The notes under the pieces were generated by a model. That model did not search any database, was not told where the DNA came from, and was given only the letters and a program-made list of their open reading frames with translations. The translations under genes and the position numbers were made by a program. This document shows, piece by piece, positions 41,241-56,180 of a stretch of 64,000 nucleotides of DNA. The stretch's first letter is position 1. Each line of letters begins with the position of its first letter. This DNA comes from Suillus spraguei. Taxonomy: Eukaryota; Basidiomycota; Agaricomycetes; Boletales; Suillaceae. Where the stretch lies: assembly GCA_016800925.1 (NCBI GenBank), contig JABCPU010000132.1, positions 101,884-165,883 of the forward strand, in the 5' to 3' direction.

Positions 41241-41739
41241 GCACACAGTAGGACATATGTTCGACATTCAACAAGGTATAAACTACAATCTGTACAAGTA
41301 TAACTACAGTGACTGTGACATCTGTTCAATACAAGCTTCAAAATGTGCAGCCTCCTCACCATTGCCATCACCATCTAACCCATCAACATCTGCATCCTCA
41401 ATTTCTGGGGAATTGTCCTCAGCTAAGCTAGTGATCGGTGTGACAAACAAACTCATGCTGGGCTCAAAATGGCACATTTTCATATAGGTGTCAACCGGCA
41501 ATCATTATCCTTACCCCTCAGCTTCACTGTCCCTTGCCGTGACATTTTACCATGTGTTACCCCTGTCTAACAGTATTGTTCCACACTCTGGAAGCCTCAT
41601 TGCAGCTTAATGGCTGGCCTACAGCAATGTTCCCATGGAGCAGTGATCTCCAGGAATCTCCACAAACCCATTAGGCATTCTCAAGCAAGATTTACTGTCT
41701 GTCCAATGTCCATCCAGTCTTGCCGGTACATTATGTTTT

Positions 41740-42340
41740 GTAAACTGTAGTGCAGTCTTATTACATGTCTGCTGCATGTTTATCCTATCCCTTCTGTCTC
41801 CATAGCTATTCTTTCATATAAAATTCCTAGGTACCAGTACTCATTCCTTACTTCCCTCCTATAGTACACACGGTACTTAGGAATAGTCACCACTACTGTC
41901 ACTACTGAATAAAGTCCTTTACCAAAGTTGCTGTCTCTTAAGAATCTCCTTACTGCTGCACACACCACTACTCTTTACTGCTTTCCTGCGCTTCACCGCT
42001 TGCACTACCACTTTCCCACGCTTTACCGCTTGTTTTACCACAGAAGTTCCCATGCTTTACCGCAGTTTTACCACTGGTACTACTGCTCATCTACTGCTTT
42101 CCCATGCTTACTGCTAGTTTTACTGCTAGTTTCCCACAGATCAGAGGTCACCTTTAGCATCTCACTACCGCCAGCAACAGTCTCACACTGCAGGATAGGT
42201 ATTAATGAACTATACTAACTAGCATTCCCTTTAGGGTCAAACACTCTTGCTTGCAAGTGAAGCAGACTAGATGGAGTGCAGGACTCATATACTGGCTTGG
42301 TAGTAGTTCACTATAGCCCAGGCCAGATTTTATATTTACA
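41740..42340 (+). repeat. ACCGCT-rich LTR-like repeat, copy 2 (left boundary uncertain)
   Basis: Shares with 43250-43778 the run of caccgcttg/taccgcttg words and the terminal segment from ccctttagggtc through gcagactagatggagtgcag to tatatttaca at 42340. It interrupts the LTR at 42341-42449. The left end is too diverged to place exactly. Confidence 0.4.
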
Positions 42341-44098
42341 TTGTTCCTTGTACTCTTCATCCTCGTTCTCTTTGAATGAAAGTAGAACTTCCCAGCAGAC
42401 TGACTGTGTCTTTGCACTGTCACTGGTGATGCCATCCCAGTTCATAACATTGACAACAGGGCCAACAACAGGGTCAACAATTGGATCAATGACAGGATTG
42501 ATGATGTCATCCAGTAAGTGATCTTCAGTGTTGTACAAAGAGTTGGGGGGAGGATTGACAAGCTCATCATTGATGTCAGAGAGAGGGGGGACATCATCAA
42601 CAATCATTGAAGGGTCAATGTGATTGTTAGTATCAGGAAGGGGAGGGGGGGGGTTCTTTGCCTTTATGGTTTGCTTGAGTGAGGGACTTGAGATCTCCTG
42701 TGCATCCATACTGGGAGTGGTGTTACAATTGTACATGCCCCTATTCATTTTCTCTCCTATCTTGTATATCATGTGATATGGCTTCTTTCACTCATACATT
42801 CAACATGTCTGTAATATTTGCTTCCCTTCCTCTTTAGGATACATAGTTACATTCTCATGATACTTTGGCCCATGCGCTGTAGTGAACAAAGTCACGCTGA
42901 CCATGAAAGTGCCATTTTACACAAGTGTCTCATTACTGCCTACAGCGGCTACCGAGAAAACCCCTATAGCGAGCATTACCCCTTTTCGCTTCGCCAGTAC
43001 CATTTTCGCTCTGTGGATCCTTGCCCCTTACCGAATCTCGCTACCGATGTCCTCCTGTCCATTCCATTTCCGTCTAAGATCCATTGGTGCATAGCATATT
43101 TGTTTCCGCCATTACTAAAGCTACGGCAAGACTTACCTTACCTTCTGTGACACCGCTTGCTCGCTGCGTGCCTCTTAGCTAAATATCTCTATCTCCCTAC
43201 CGTTCTCGCTATGTATTCCGGCCATTCACGGTACATGTTAAAAAGGACTCTTCACACATTCCGGTACTTTTACTTTTCCCTCTATGGTACACACGGTACT
43301 TAGGAATTGTCACCACTACTGTCTCTAATGGAATAAAGTCTTTCGCCGAAGTCACTATCTCTTAAGAATTGTTTTACTGCTGCATGCACCACCGCTCTTT
43401 ACCGCTTTCCCGCGCTTCACCGCTTGCGCTATGCTTTCCCGCGCTTCACCACTTGCGCTACGCTTTCCTGCACTTCACCGCTTGTTTTACCGCCAGTTTC
43501 CCACGCCTTACTGCAGTTTTACCGCACGCACTACTGCAGTTTTACCACTTTCGCTACCACTTGTCTACTGCTTTCCTGCACTTACCGCTAGCATCTCACT
43601 ACCTCTGATGGCAGTCTTGCACCACAGGTTGGGCATTATTGAACTATATTAACTTAGTATTCCCTTTAGGGTCGAATGCTCATGCTTTGCAAGTGAGGCA
43701 GACTAGACGGAGCGCAAGACTCGCATACTAGTTTAGGCCGTGGTTCATCTACAGCCCAGGCTAGATTGTATCTTTACAGCGCACATATTGGCTTATTTAA
43801 GCATGGTGTATTACACTTGTATTCAGTACTTTAATCTTACTGGGTTTTACCTGGAATCTCTTTCATTAAAGGCCTTCAACCTTTAATCATCTGAATTGTC
43901 TCTAAGTCTAAGCACTCCTTAGTCTTAGTCTCTATTCTCAATTGTCTTTGAAGTTGTGACTCTTAGACAGAACCTTGGTCATACTCAGAACGTGTTCCTT
44001 GTACTTTCAAGCCTCACTCTCTTCTGAGTGTTGTAGAACTTCCAAGTGACTGACTGTGTCTTTTCACTGTCACTGGTGATGCCACCCCAGTTCATAAC
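42341..44098 (-). mobile_element. Internally deleted LTR retrotransposon with a nested insertion
   Basis: Read on the minus strand, a 5' LTR (44098 back to 42720, split by an insert at 42878-43778) is followed by only about 270 bp of internal DNA. Then comes the start of a 3' LTR (42449 back to 42341). LTR sequence matches the solo LTRs at 36898 and 37434 (ends TGTTAC/GTAACA, the GGGGTGG-type start, and the GGGAAGTTCTAC core). Internal DNA encodes a Pro/Asp-rich frame (MDAQEISSPSLKQTIKAKN onward, with NPVIDPIVDPVVGPVV), perhaps the start of a gag. No protease, reverse transcriptase or integrase is present. Confidence 0.6.
42878..43778 (+). repeat. ACCGCT-rich LTR-like repeat, copy 3 (best-defined, nested)
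   Basis: A 901 bp insert begins TGTAGTGAACAAAGTC and ends TGTATCTTTACA. It sits inside an LTR whose uninterrupted version reads gtgcgcacatat. Here gcgc appears on both sides, so a 4 bp target duplication is likely. No open frame of note; much of it is built from variants of taccgcttg. The TG...CA ends suggest a solo LTR of a second retrotransposon family. Confidence 0.65.
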
Positions 44099-44517
44099 TG
44101 ACAAAACCAAATGAGTTTGCACCTTTGGTGAAGTGTGCACCTCACTGCGCCTTTCACACCTTTCCTGCACCTTTCATGTTTGACCGCACTTCATCATGCT
44201 TCATCATGTTACAAGAACACCTTCTTGCACCCTACTATCATTTTCCTCCTATGCATTGCCATCTACTCTCGTCCCGATGAGGTCTCCATCCTCATCCTCT
44301 GCTACCTTGTCTGGCTTGCATCATCACTCCCTACCTCACCTATGCTTGCCTCCTCCATCGCCGCTAAATGCGCACTCTTCTGTACTCCTCGTGCTCCGTG
44401 CGCTCTCACACCTCAAACGCCTCTGTCACGTTCAACGCCCTCCTCTGCGCTTCAACATGTGCTACCCTCTGGTTCGTACAAACAACTCTCTGGTTCAAGG
44501 ACTACGTCTGGTGTCAT

Positions 44518-45410
44518 TGTAGTGAGAAAAGTCACACTGACCATCAAAACCCCGTTTTTGACAAGCGTCTCATTAACGTCTGCAGCGGCAACTAAAGGAT
44601 TTCTTATAGTGACGAAATAGCCTTTTTGCTCCACTAACACGGAACCGTTCTTCTTCTGCAAACCATTACTGGATCCTCGCGCTGATGCCCTCATGTCCCA
44701 TCCTATTCCATCTAGAATCCATTGGTGCGTAGTTACCTTGCTTCCGCCATTACTAAACCTACGGCAGGATTTACCTTATATCTCAAGGGGCCACTGCACG
44801 CTGTGCACCTCATAATTAAGTACCCTGTTTATTTTCTTTCTCGCTATCGGACTTGCATAGTTATCTCATACACGCTTGCATATGTTAAAAAGGACTGAAC
44901 ATACATACCGTTACTTTTACTTCCCGTTACATCCCTTCACTAGGACTTAGTATCAGAAATGCTTGCTAGTCGCAATCTATTTGCATTTGAACTCTTCTCC
45001 ATTCAAACCACACTCATTGATTTAACTGCTGGTAACTTTACCGCTCGAAGTACCACGCGACTTTCAACTTCGCTACTCATAACCGGACCACGGCCAGTGA
45101 TCTCGCTGGGTCGCTTTCTCTCTCATCTGCATTCCCACTCATAAGGAAGTTGCCGCTACCACTACTGCACCGCTGGTAGTTATAACATTTTCATCTTGCC
45201 CAAGTAACTTTGTTCCTGCCCTCGCTAGCTAACCATTGCAGCTATCATTACCACACGTGTACCGCTGACACCGCACTAGTACTGCCGACATACCGCTACC
45301 GCCACTAACCTCGGAAACCAGAATCCTCATTGCCATTTTAGTACTTCATTGTTTCCTTCGCACTAACTTAGAAGGAATTGCTTCTATCTGCAGTCCTCTT
45401 GGGTTAAACA
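44518..45410 (+). repeat. ACCGCT-rich LTR-like repeat, copy 4 (diverged)
   Basis: It starts TGTAGTGAGAAAAGTC and continues in parallel with copy 3 (ctgaccat, acaagcgtctcatta, tacagcgg-like words). The end around 45400 (ctaacttagaagg, then tctgcagtcc) is only loosely similar. Boundaries are approximate. Confidence 0.4.
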
Positions 45411-46880
45411 TCTCACTCACGCCTTTAGTAGGATTAACGCTGCGCTTATACTTAGGCCAGTGCTAGTTTCTTCGTTTCATCATATTTCCTTTGCATTTAC
45501 CTATGACTTGTGCGTCACCTCATTGGCTCGTACCCTTTAGACCTTTGGCTCCACACCTATGACTCCCTTTCGCACATGCGTGCATTCATTGGTTCATATG
45601 CCTCTGACTCGTCTATGAACATGCATCTTCCTATTGGCTATCTGACTTCATACTTAATCTAGTGATACTTACATATTCGCGCTCTGCTTCAATCTTACGT
45701 ATAAATACACACAGATAGCCTTTGTACTTCTTTAACTTGAATCTACTTGATCTTCAACCCTGAACTTCTTTTGATAAGCTTTTGATAAGCTTATTGTCAC
45801 TATTCAAACTTCATAGAAGCTCATCGCTTCTATGTCTTTGATCGTTGTCAAGAACCTCATCTCTGTGATGTAGGTCATGAGACAGCACGTAGTGCCTACC
45901 TCTGACCAATGCAACTAGCGCACTCCACGCTAGGAGACCAATATGCACGGGCCATCGCTCTTGATAGAGTGCCTGTCGCAGACACCACTCAAGTTCCTTA
46001 GTGCCTGGCTAGGTCGCTAACACATCATGTTTTGTCGTGCTTCATCGCGCTTAATCACATACATGCTTAAGCACACCTTGGAGGTGCTTGGGTGCACACA
46101 TAATAGTGGAGAGGTTAGGGATTTCTTAAGCAAGCCTCATGGTGTCTTAGCATGCTTGTTCTTATCATATAATGGACTCTTTCATGTAATTTTCCCTCAG
46201 TCATTCTCTCATCCTTCCTTTGGATAGCAGCTGAGGTATGCACTTACTGTCATTAATATTTACTTTATATCTGACTATGTAGTAGCGCAGTATACTCTAG
46301 GATTATGAGATGAATGGGGAGGGAGCGGGCACACTAGATAACAAGGTAAATCTCAGTCTCTTGAAAAGAACTGAGATGTTTTTGCACTTGAGCGCCTACT
46401 TTAAGGTGAGTGGAATAGCAACGAAAATAAAACTAATCAAACAGCATATTCCATAGTGTAACAAAATCAAACGGCATATTGCACAGCGTAACAATGTTCT
46501 CACGCTGGCACATGCTATTGGCCATTTAGGCCTTGTGCTCAGACCATTCTCCTTATCACTTCCCACTCGTACCTATCTTGGATCCTTTGGCCTCTTCCCT
46601 CTCAGATCCTTCGGATTCCAACATATATGCCACTTTTACTTAGGTGAATAACAGTCGTTCTCTCATCCTTCCTTTGGATAGCAGCTGAGCACAGTATACG
46701 CTGCTTTTACTTAGTTTTGTCAGTAACAAGCAGACAAGAACATTTTTGTGGCATATGCAGGATTATCCCTCCATATGCCAGCGAGCTCCTCATACTATGG
46801 AAAGTCATTTAAAACTTGCACTGTAATCAAGTTAGTTTTGCCTGATTTTTATTTTTAAAAACATACTTAAGAGATTTGCT
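45411..46880. other. Repeat-derived, gene-free part of the transposon island
   Basis: Includes a promoter-like CGTATAAATACACAC near 45709 that could be part of an old LTR. A direct repeat of about 38 bp occurs near 46198 and again near 46650 (ttctctcatccttcctttgg, then atagcagctgag). I see no gene. Confidence 0.35.
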
Positions 46881-47488
46881 GCAGCATCAGGGTCCTCTGG
46901 ATTGACACCAGCACTTGTCTGCTTCAAGTGCACATGATTGGTCTTATATTTCCCCTTGAGACTAAGATATAGTGATTAGCATGTACATAACAATAAGGAA
47001 TAGGGTATGCACTAAGTGAGATGGTTGCCCACAGCCTGCACAAACTTTGTGCAATCCTCAGCATACATGTGCTTGTACATTTCATCCTTCTCAAATATTT
47101 GCTTAGCGATTACTACATGAATCTTGCCCTTGTCACTGCTGGAAGGAGGGCTGTCATCATTGCAGTGAGACTTCTTTCCCTCATAGAATAGTATTCAGCA
47201 GTCAGCAGGATGTGTAGAAAGGTATGTTACAAGTGTGGATGTTCAGTTACAATTCAATGTCTCCCATCTGATCTTGCTGATACCAGGAGTGTCAAGGCTA
47301 GTAGTTGTAGATGGGATGGCACTGGCTGAGGTAGGAGTCATCCCACTGCCACGTCCCCTTGTACCATGAGTCATTGTGCCTCTCCCCCTAGTACCACATA
47401 CAGGTTGCATTTGGGAAGCTATTGATGGACTGGTAAGTCTTATCTTCAGTTGTTCTGAGCATCGTGCTTGAGGGCATATGGCAGGCAT
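46880..47488 (-). pseudogene. Fragment of a SANT/Myb-like, transposon-associated DNA-binding protein
   Basis: The minus-strand pieces read in order RGRGTMTHGTRGRGSGMTP, then SLDTPGISKIRWE, TSTLVTYLSTHPADC, a TGA where CGA is likely, ILFYEGKKSHCNDD, KGKIHVVIAKQIFEKDEMYK and LKGKYKTNHVHLKQTSAGVN. The pattern of an aromatic start, LV-x-YL-x2-H, then a KY...K-x-TSAGV helix resembles Myb/SANT-like proteins near agaricomycete transposons. In-frame stops show it is dead. The family assignment is tentative. Confidence 0.45.
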
Positions 47489-47549
47489 GATATCAGCTAT
47501 TTTGTAGGTTCATAAAGAGCAGTCGGATGTTGACGCTAATTTCTTGACC

Positions 47550-47870
47550 TACTCTATGTGAAGATCTGAAGAGGCTCGGACTAGAAACGAGAGAGTGAGA
47601 ACTCAGTCTTAGTTGGAAAGACTACACTATGACAGGTTCATACCTAGAAACGAGAGAGTGAGAACTATACATTGTTAGTACTAAGTATGATGTTCAAGTC
47701 GTAGTAAGTAGCTCACCTCAGTCTTAGTTGGAAAGACTGAGGGAAAAGAATTCTATGGACACTGAATATTAGAGGATCGTTTGAACTGAGAATGAAAATA
47801 TGAACGTGGATGAAACGTGTATGATAAGTATGTAATGATAGATAAGAGGAACATATCTTGATACTCTATG
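47550..47870. mobile_element. MITE-like 303 bp insert with 9 bp target-site duplication
   Basis: The insert 47559-47861 is flanked by tactctatg on both sides (47550-47558 and 47862-47870). The paralogous sequence near 33640 has a single tactctatg and no insert. Ends are imperfect inverted repeats (TGAAGATCTG at the left; the right end reads TCAAGATATG when reversed, 8 of 10 identical). Inside, gaaacgagagagtgagaact and cagtcttagttggaaagact each occur twice. It has no coding capacity. A 9 bp duplication is typical of Mutator-like elements, but the short ends leave the family open. Confidence 0.75.
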
Positions 47871-48192
47871 CTTTGTCTCAACAACTCTTTGACATCTGCA
47901 ACATACCATGCACTCAGACTCAGATGCAGGACAAAATAGACAACAATAATAAATATACCACGTATTGATGCACAAAAGAGATCTTCTATAGGACTAGACG
48001 CAAACTTGCACAGGATTCACTTCTATAAGACCTTAGACAAGCCGCGCTCACTTGTATTGCTATATTTTCTAATCGTAGTATACAGAAACTCAAGTAACCT
48101 CCATAGCCTATTCGAGAAGAGTCCGTATATTCAAATTCGTATGCTGCTTTGCGTCTGCAAAACGATGCTTTGTATACTTTGGCAATTCCATA

Positions 48193-49659
48193 CTAGTTGG
48201 TCTCGTCATAAGTGTGCGCGGTTTCGGCAAACCGATTTGGGAATTGTGGGCATCGAACACAGTGTAGAAGCGCTGGAGGTATACGTAGCCCATAATAAAG
48301 TCATACCCTATGCCACTGGACATGGGAAGGGTTTTAACGATGAGAAATATATCATCGCGACCGCCAAACATAAAGTGATGAGAGAACGAGGCCAGATTTG
48401 CGCATTAGGACTGAGAGCGTATATTTCCTGTGCAAATGGTGAACAATGGGTGTGAGGGCTGACAGAATTGACATACCAGGTCAATATGGAAGTTCAATGC
48501 ACGCAGGTGATTGTACTGCTGAGCGGAAATCTGGAGAAGATCATTCACCGCATTCACAATACCGCCGGTTGCAGCCTGGTACCTCTGATAGGCATCTATC
48601 GAACGCCGACGAGACCATTGTTACTTGCTGCACTCTAAATGCATACCGGAGGCAATGTAAAGAAGGTGGTACCACAATCTACGACGCCAGCGGTGCGGTG
48701 CATGATTTCTCTATTGCCGTAGTAGATCTCCTGATCGATACCCCAATTCAGCGATGAGCGGGGGGTGGCGGTGATATGACTGAAACAAAACAATTACTAT
48801 CAGTATGGATTGATCAAGAAGCCGAGGTGCCTTACGTGTATCCAATGGCGCTGGTGTACTTGGTGGGGTCGGCTCCACCAAAGGTGAGTTCTCCATCGTT
48901 GACAAAATTTGTAATGATGGGCTTGAAAAAGATACCAACAACGGGCTGACGAATGGTATCTTGCCCAAACAGGTAGTCAGTGACAGACGGAATCGTGCGT
49001 GCTGGAACATTTTCATGTTGTAGCGCGTCGAGGCTTGACACTCTAGGCCCGATGCCAAGAGTACCGTCAATACCGATGCCTTGGGAAGTAACAGTAACAC
49101 CGAATAGCATTTTGTGGACGGTGAGTTCAGTGAAAGATAATGCATCTCTGAACAGAATTCCTGTAGATACCAATCATACGTATTTTCAACTTATGATATT
49201 GTTATATGTCATACCTTGGAAGGTGCCAAAGTCGTAATGGACCTCCGCAGAAACTCCAGTGTTGACGCCGGTGAGGCTCACGTACGGATTTCTGGCGCCA
49301 ATTCATGTGATAGAGCTAGAGCTCTCGACAAGCAAGTAGTCTTCAATAATACATTAGCAGCCGCATGTTCATGTTTTCTCAGTGTTGAACTTACAGGTTA
49401 TGGGGGGCCAGCCAATGTCAACTGATACGGTGTAGCCCATATCCAGGTAGTAGCGCAAAGGGACATCAGCACGTCGGCCATGCGTGCTGTATTCCATAAA
49501 GGCCGCCACGCGAGCTTCATCGTGCCGCAAGATGTCAGTAACATTGGAGAATGTTGACCTCCTGGTCATGGGGAGGGTGATGAAGGAATTGCGAACTTCA
49601 ACAGGTGATCCCGTGATTGAGAAAGCCAGGAGTACCAACAAGGATGAAACGGAGAACAT
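48193..49659 (-). pseudogene. Pepsin-family aspartic protease homologue, copy 2 (broken)
   Basis: Paralogue of 33963-35437 with the same six-exon layout and signal peptide (MFSVSSLLVLLAFSITGSPV). Three lesions are visible. The Trp of the segment TWIGA is a TGA stop (49303-49305). One T is missing in the exon encoding the second Asp motif (near 48660). One A is missing in the run at 48229-48231, which garbles the C-terminus. The first catalytic motif already reads LLVESSSS, so loss of the catalytic Asp predates the duplication. One splice junction is better preserved here than in copy 1: the residues around IASDAYQRYQAATGG match the family more closely. Confidence 0.85.
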
Positions 49660-50610
49660 GACTTACTGGAAAGTAATATCATACTCGTTATATACGTGAT
49701 AGCGAACGCAATGACAATGTTGAGCACCTTAGCCACGTCGAAAAAGTGATGACGAGATAGTTGCGACGCGAGTCATCGCGAGTGCAAGGATTTGACTTCT
49801 CGATAAAAAGTGGCAAAACATGGTTTGCTCTTGATCCTGGCAATGCTGGCATGTTATTTCTGAATCTCAGTGTTGTCAGGTGTCAGTCAGTGTTAACCAA
49901 AAATAGTCAGTCAGTACTGACTTGATTTGACCTGACAACTAGTCGGTGCGTCAGCATCGGAGAACGGAAGAATCCTTGATATTTGATTATCGATTATCAG
50001 GGACGCTCACAGCTGGGCGCACAAATTCGCAGATTCCTTAATGTATAAGCCGGTACTAGCGCCAGGCAATGCCCGCTGCCTATTAGTCAGCCTTCGCTCG
50101 CACATGCCTCATTTTCTTCTCTTTTCTTATTCACGTTGTCCATCCTGCACACAGTCTACGATAGTAATTATGCAAACGGCTGTAATAAATCTTAAATTTT
50201 TCGAACAGTCATGAGTCGCACACCATGAGGTGTTCGCAGGCCAATAGAAGCTACTTACCTTACTAGGAAAGTTCTGAAAGAAGCCTTGAAAATAGAGCAT
50301 GGTGGTTGGTGGTCTGGCTTTCCATATCAAACGAAAAATACATTTGCGACGGGAAATTCAGGAAGACTCTGGGAAAGCTCAAACTAAGCCTGAATCTACC
50401 ATAAGAGGACGGAGCCTGAAATAAAATATTAACAATCCCCGACCGACGACATGTTTGGCCACCACCAATAGCCAGTACACAAACACGCCCATTCCGAGAG
50501 GGGTGAGACTGATCAGGACAGTGATTCTTAAAATGTGCTTTTCAAAGCAGTTCAGAAAGTCAGTGCATGTAATGTCCCATTGCTACAATGTAGGGAATGA
50601 TACTTGAAAA
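49660..50610. other. Intergenic region between protease copy 2 and OAHS copy C
   Basis: The left part repeats 35440-35790, including the GTCAGT cluster at about 49880-49920. The right part (50335 onward) repeats 27640-27985. The junction of the two, near 50000-50330, is the boundary between duplicated modules. No gene called. Confidence 0.4.
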
Positions 50611-54021
<3,411 letters not shown>

Positions 54022-54256
54022 TTACACACACACAAGAGCGACCTACCACGCCGGTTAAGCCATCGTGCGGAGTTAGATAAAAACCGCTCATGCTCACCTT
54101 CCAGGGGCCAGTCTCTACTATCTGGCATTCATAGCTAAAGCAGCAATCTACCGTATCACAGTAGAAGGGACATTGATCGCTCTCACTGACAGGCGCAGGC
54201 GCAGACACTGTCAACTTGAAGGCAGCAACAACGGCGAGGATGAAGGAGAGACGCAT
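54022..54256 (-). CDS. Small secreted cysteine-rich protein (59 residues)
   Basis: Two exons, 54098-54256 and 54022-54042 (intron GTGAGC...GGTAG), give a 59-residue precursor. It has a clear signal peptide (MRLSFILAVVAAFKLTVSA) followed by a short Pro-Ala stretch. The mature part has six cysteines spaced C-x3-C-x4-CC-x4-C-x13-C. That order is shared with cystine-knot-like peptides, but six cysteines alone do not prove the fold. No named family recognised. It lies upstream of OAHS copy C in the duplicated unit; its sister at 31488 is dead. A role as an apoplastic or antimicrobial-type peptide would be guesswork. Confidence 0.65.
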
Positions 54257-55150
54257 TATTTTTGAGACGTGATGCAGAATTTAGAATTTTATTCTGAAGA
54301 GACAGTAGGAAGACAGTGCTTTTATGTCCTGACTGATGTTCTGTCCGCCTGAAATATTCCTTCGAACGGATCACATTTGCATTGCCAGCACATCGCCAGC
54401 ACACTTAGAGTGTGATCGTTCTAATCACGACATTCATTTGGCAGAAGAATACTAGGAAACGCGGCAATCATTTACCTGTTATCTACAAGTGATACGACGA
54501 TCCCTGTACCTAGGTTCAGAGGTCACATGTATGTTGAGATAATGCAGAGTCTCGTCATGCACGGGGGAATGTGAAATTGGATAGAGAGATCAGCTTAGGA
54601 CCTAGAGGAGTGTTGCGCAGATATACTGTTGTTTTCGGGACGCACATCATGCAGTACTATACAGTGCTGGAACCCAACCAATGACCATGCTATTCACATC
54701 AAAACCTAATCTATTCCTGAACTTCTGCAAGCCATTATACATGTCTCCATATGGTAGACCCTCGAGTCTGTTCCCCTAAAATGTAAATTTCATAGCAAGA
54801 CACAGACGTGGCACTAGGCACGATTCACGCGAGGAAACGTTGTATCTACTCATTTGATCTGTCTGCGCGAGATTAATCTCCGAATCCATCGTTGTGAGGA
54901 CAGAACTCTGGTAAGTACCTAGTTTACGAACCTCACCCCTATTTTCGATATTTACGCACGCTTTTTGAACAATTCTTTCTACCGACTCTCGGCATAGTAG
55001 ACCCCTCAAGTTCAAGTCTAGAGAGGGACTGTATCATGGGTGAAATTCTATATCGACTGATCCAAAAAGGAATCTCTCTAGTCAATGCTAGAACTTGCGT
55101 AAACAGATTTGAATAAACGCTACATATCAAGGATTTTGCACCTCCCATTA
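54257..55150. other. Right end of the duplicated block; empty LINE site at about 54815
   Basis: From 54257 to about 54830 it matches 31690-32234 plus 32785-32810. At the point where the LINE sits in the other copy, this sequence is continuous. Beyond about 54840 the similarity ends. No gene called. Confidence 0.45.
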
Positions 55151-55157
55151 TGGCCCT

Positions 55158-56180
55158 TCAAAAACTTCCACCGACAGAGCATACGGACATGACAAAGACG
55201 ATGGACGAGCGACTGTATTTACACCAGTGACGGCCTTTGCTTGCATGCGGCCTAGCGGGAGACTGCTGATGAAGCACTGACTGGGACTTTTGACGCTCCT
55301 GTATAACTCTTAGCTTCATTTTGCTCACTACCTCGTTGATATACCACATTGAAACAACAGCCACCAAAGGTGTGATAGCACCAACCACGTCACCGATAAT
55401 CCTGCTAGAGGAAGCACCAGACGCTGTCAAAACAGGTAATAGTGACTCGTAGTTTGGGTCACTTTCAAAGCATCACATCAATATCTAAGCAATAAATTGT
55501 TTCGGAAGGGAGGTCAAGCTACCGATATAAATACAAAGATTCCCATTCCGCGCACTAAGAACATGATTGTTGTCATCGAAGATAGCGAATATTAACGTAT
55601 GCACATGATAGGAACTTACAATGCCCCGTAACGTGGTGCCAACGCCACTTTGAAGCCGCATTCACGGCCTTGGCAATTGCACAGAACGGCATACATGAGA
55701 CTGTCTTTTTGCAACTCGTCTCCATGAGTTTGGCAAAAAATGTTTGAGAAATACGTTCAAAGCTTATCATAGAAGTACTGAATAAAACTCACTAGAAGTT
55801 GGCGACTTCAGCTAGGAAAGTACTAGCTGCGGTGAGGGTGAAGCCAACCTTAGCACCCCAAGTAAGCTCTCAGGGGATGGCCGATATCTTGTGGCAAATC
55901 ACTGGGTGCAACGAAAAGATAACGATTTGACTGTAGTAAGGCAATGTAACAACGCTCTGGCTTAACTAACCCCACTGAGCCTCATCGTAATCGCACCTTC
56001 GGCCGATGAGTCGGCACCTGGCCGGACTTTTAATTCAACTGAAAGTCGACAGAGATGCGAGGAGGGATTGATGATCAATAGGATGAAGTGTGTCGATAAA
56101 AGAATTGACTGTGCGAAGTAAAATTTCAAAAGGAGAGAAATCTGGCGGAAGAACAAGGAATTTAGCATTACAAGATCCAT
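55158..56180 (-). CDS. Unidentified multi-exon protein, possibly membrane-associated (model incomplete)
   Basis: Minus-strand segments suggest a gene but the splicing is not resolved. In order they are KVRPGADSSAEGAITMRLSG, WGAKVGFTLTAASTFLAEV, LMYAVLCNCQGRECGFKVAL, MFLVRGMGIFVFIS, and a last exon SGASSSRIIGDVVGAITPLV followed by SMWYINEVVSKMKLRVIQER. The hydrophobic GDVVGAITPLVAVVSMWYI and MFLVRGMGIFVFIS segments could span a membrane. I do not recognise the family. It may be a pseudogene, since I could not join all pieces in one frame. Confidence 0.35.
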
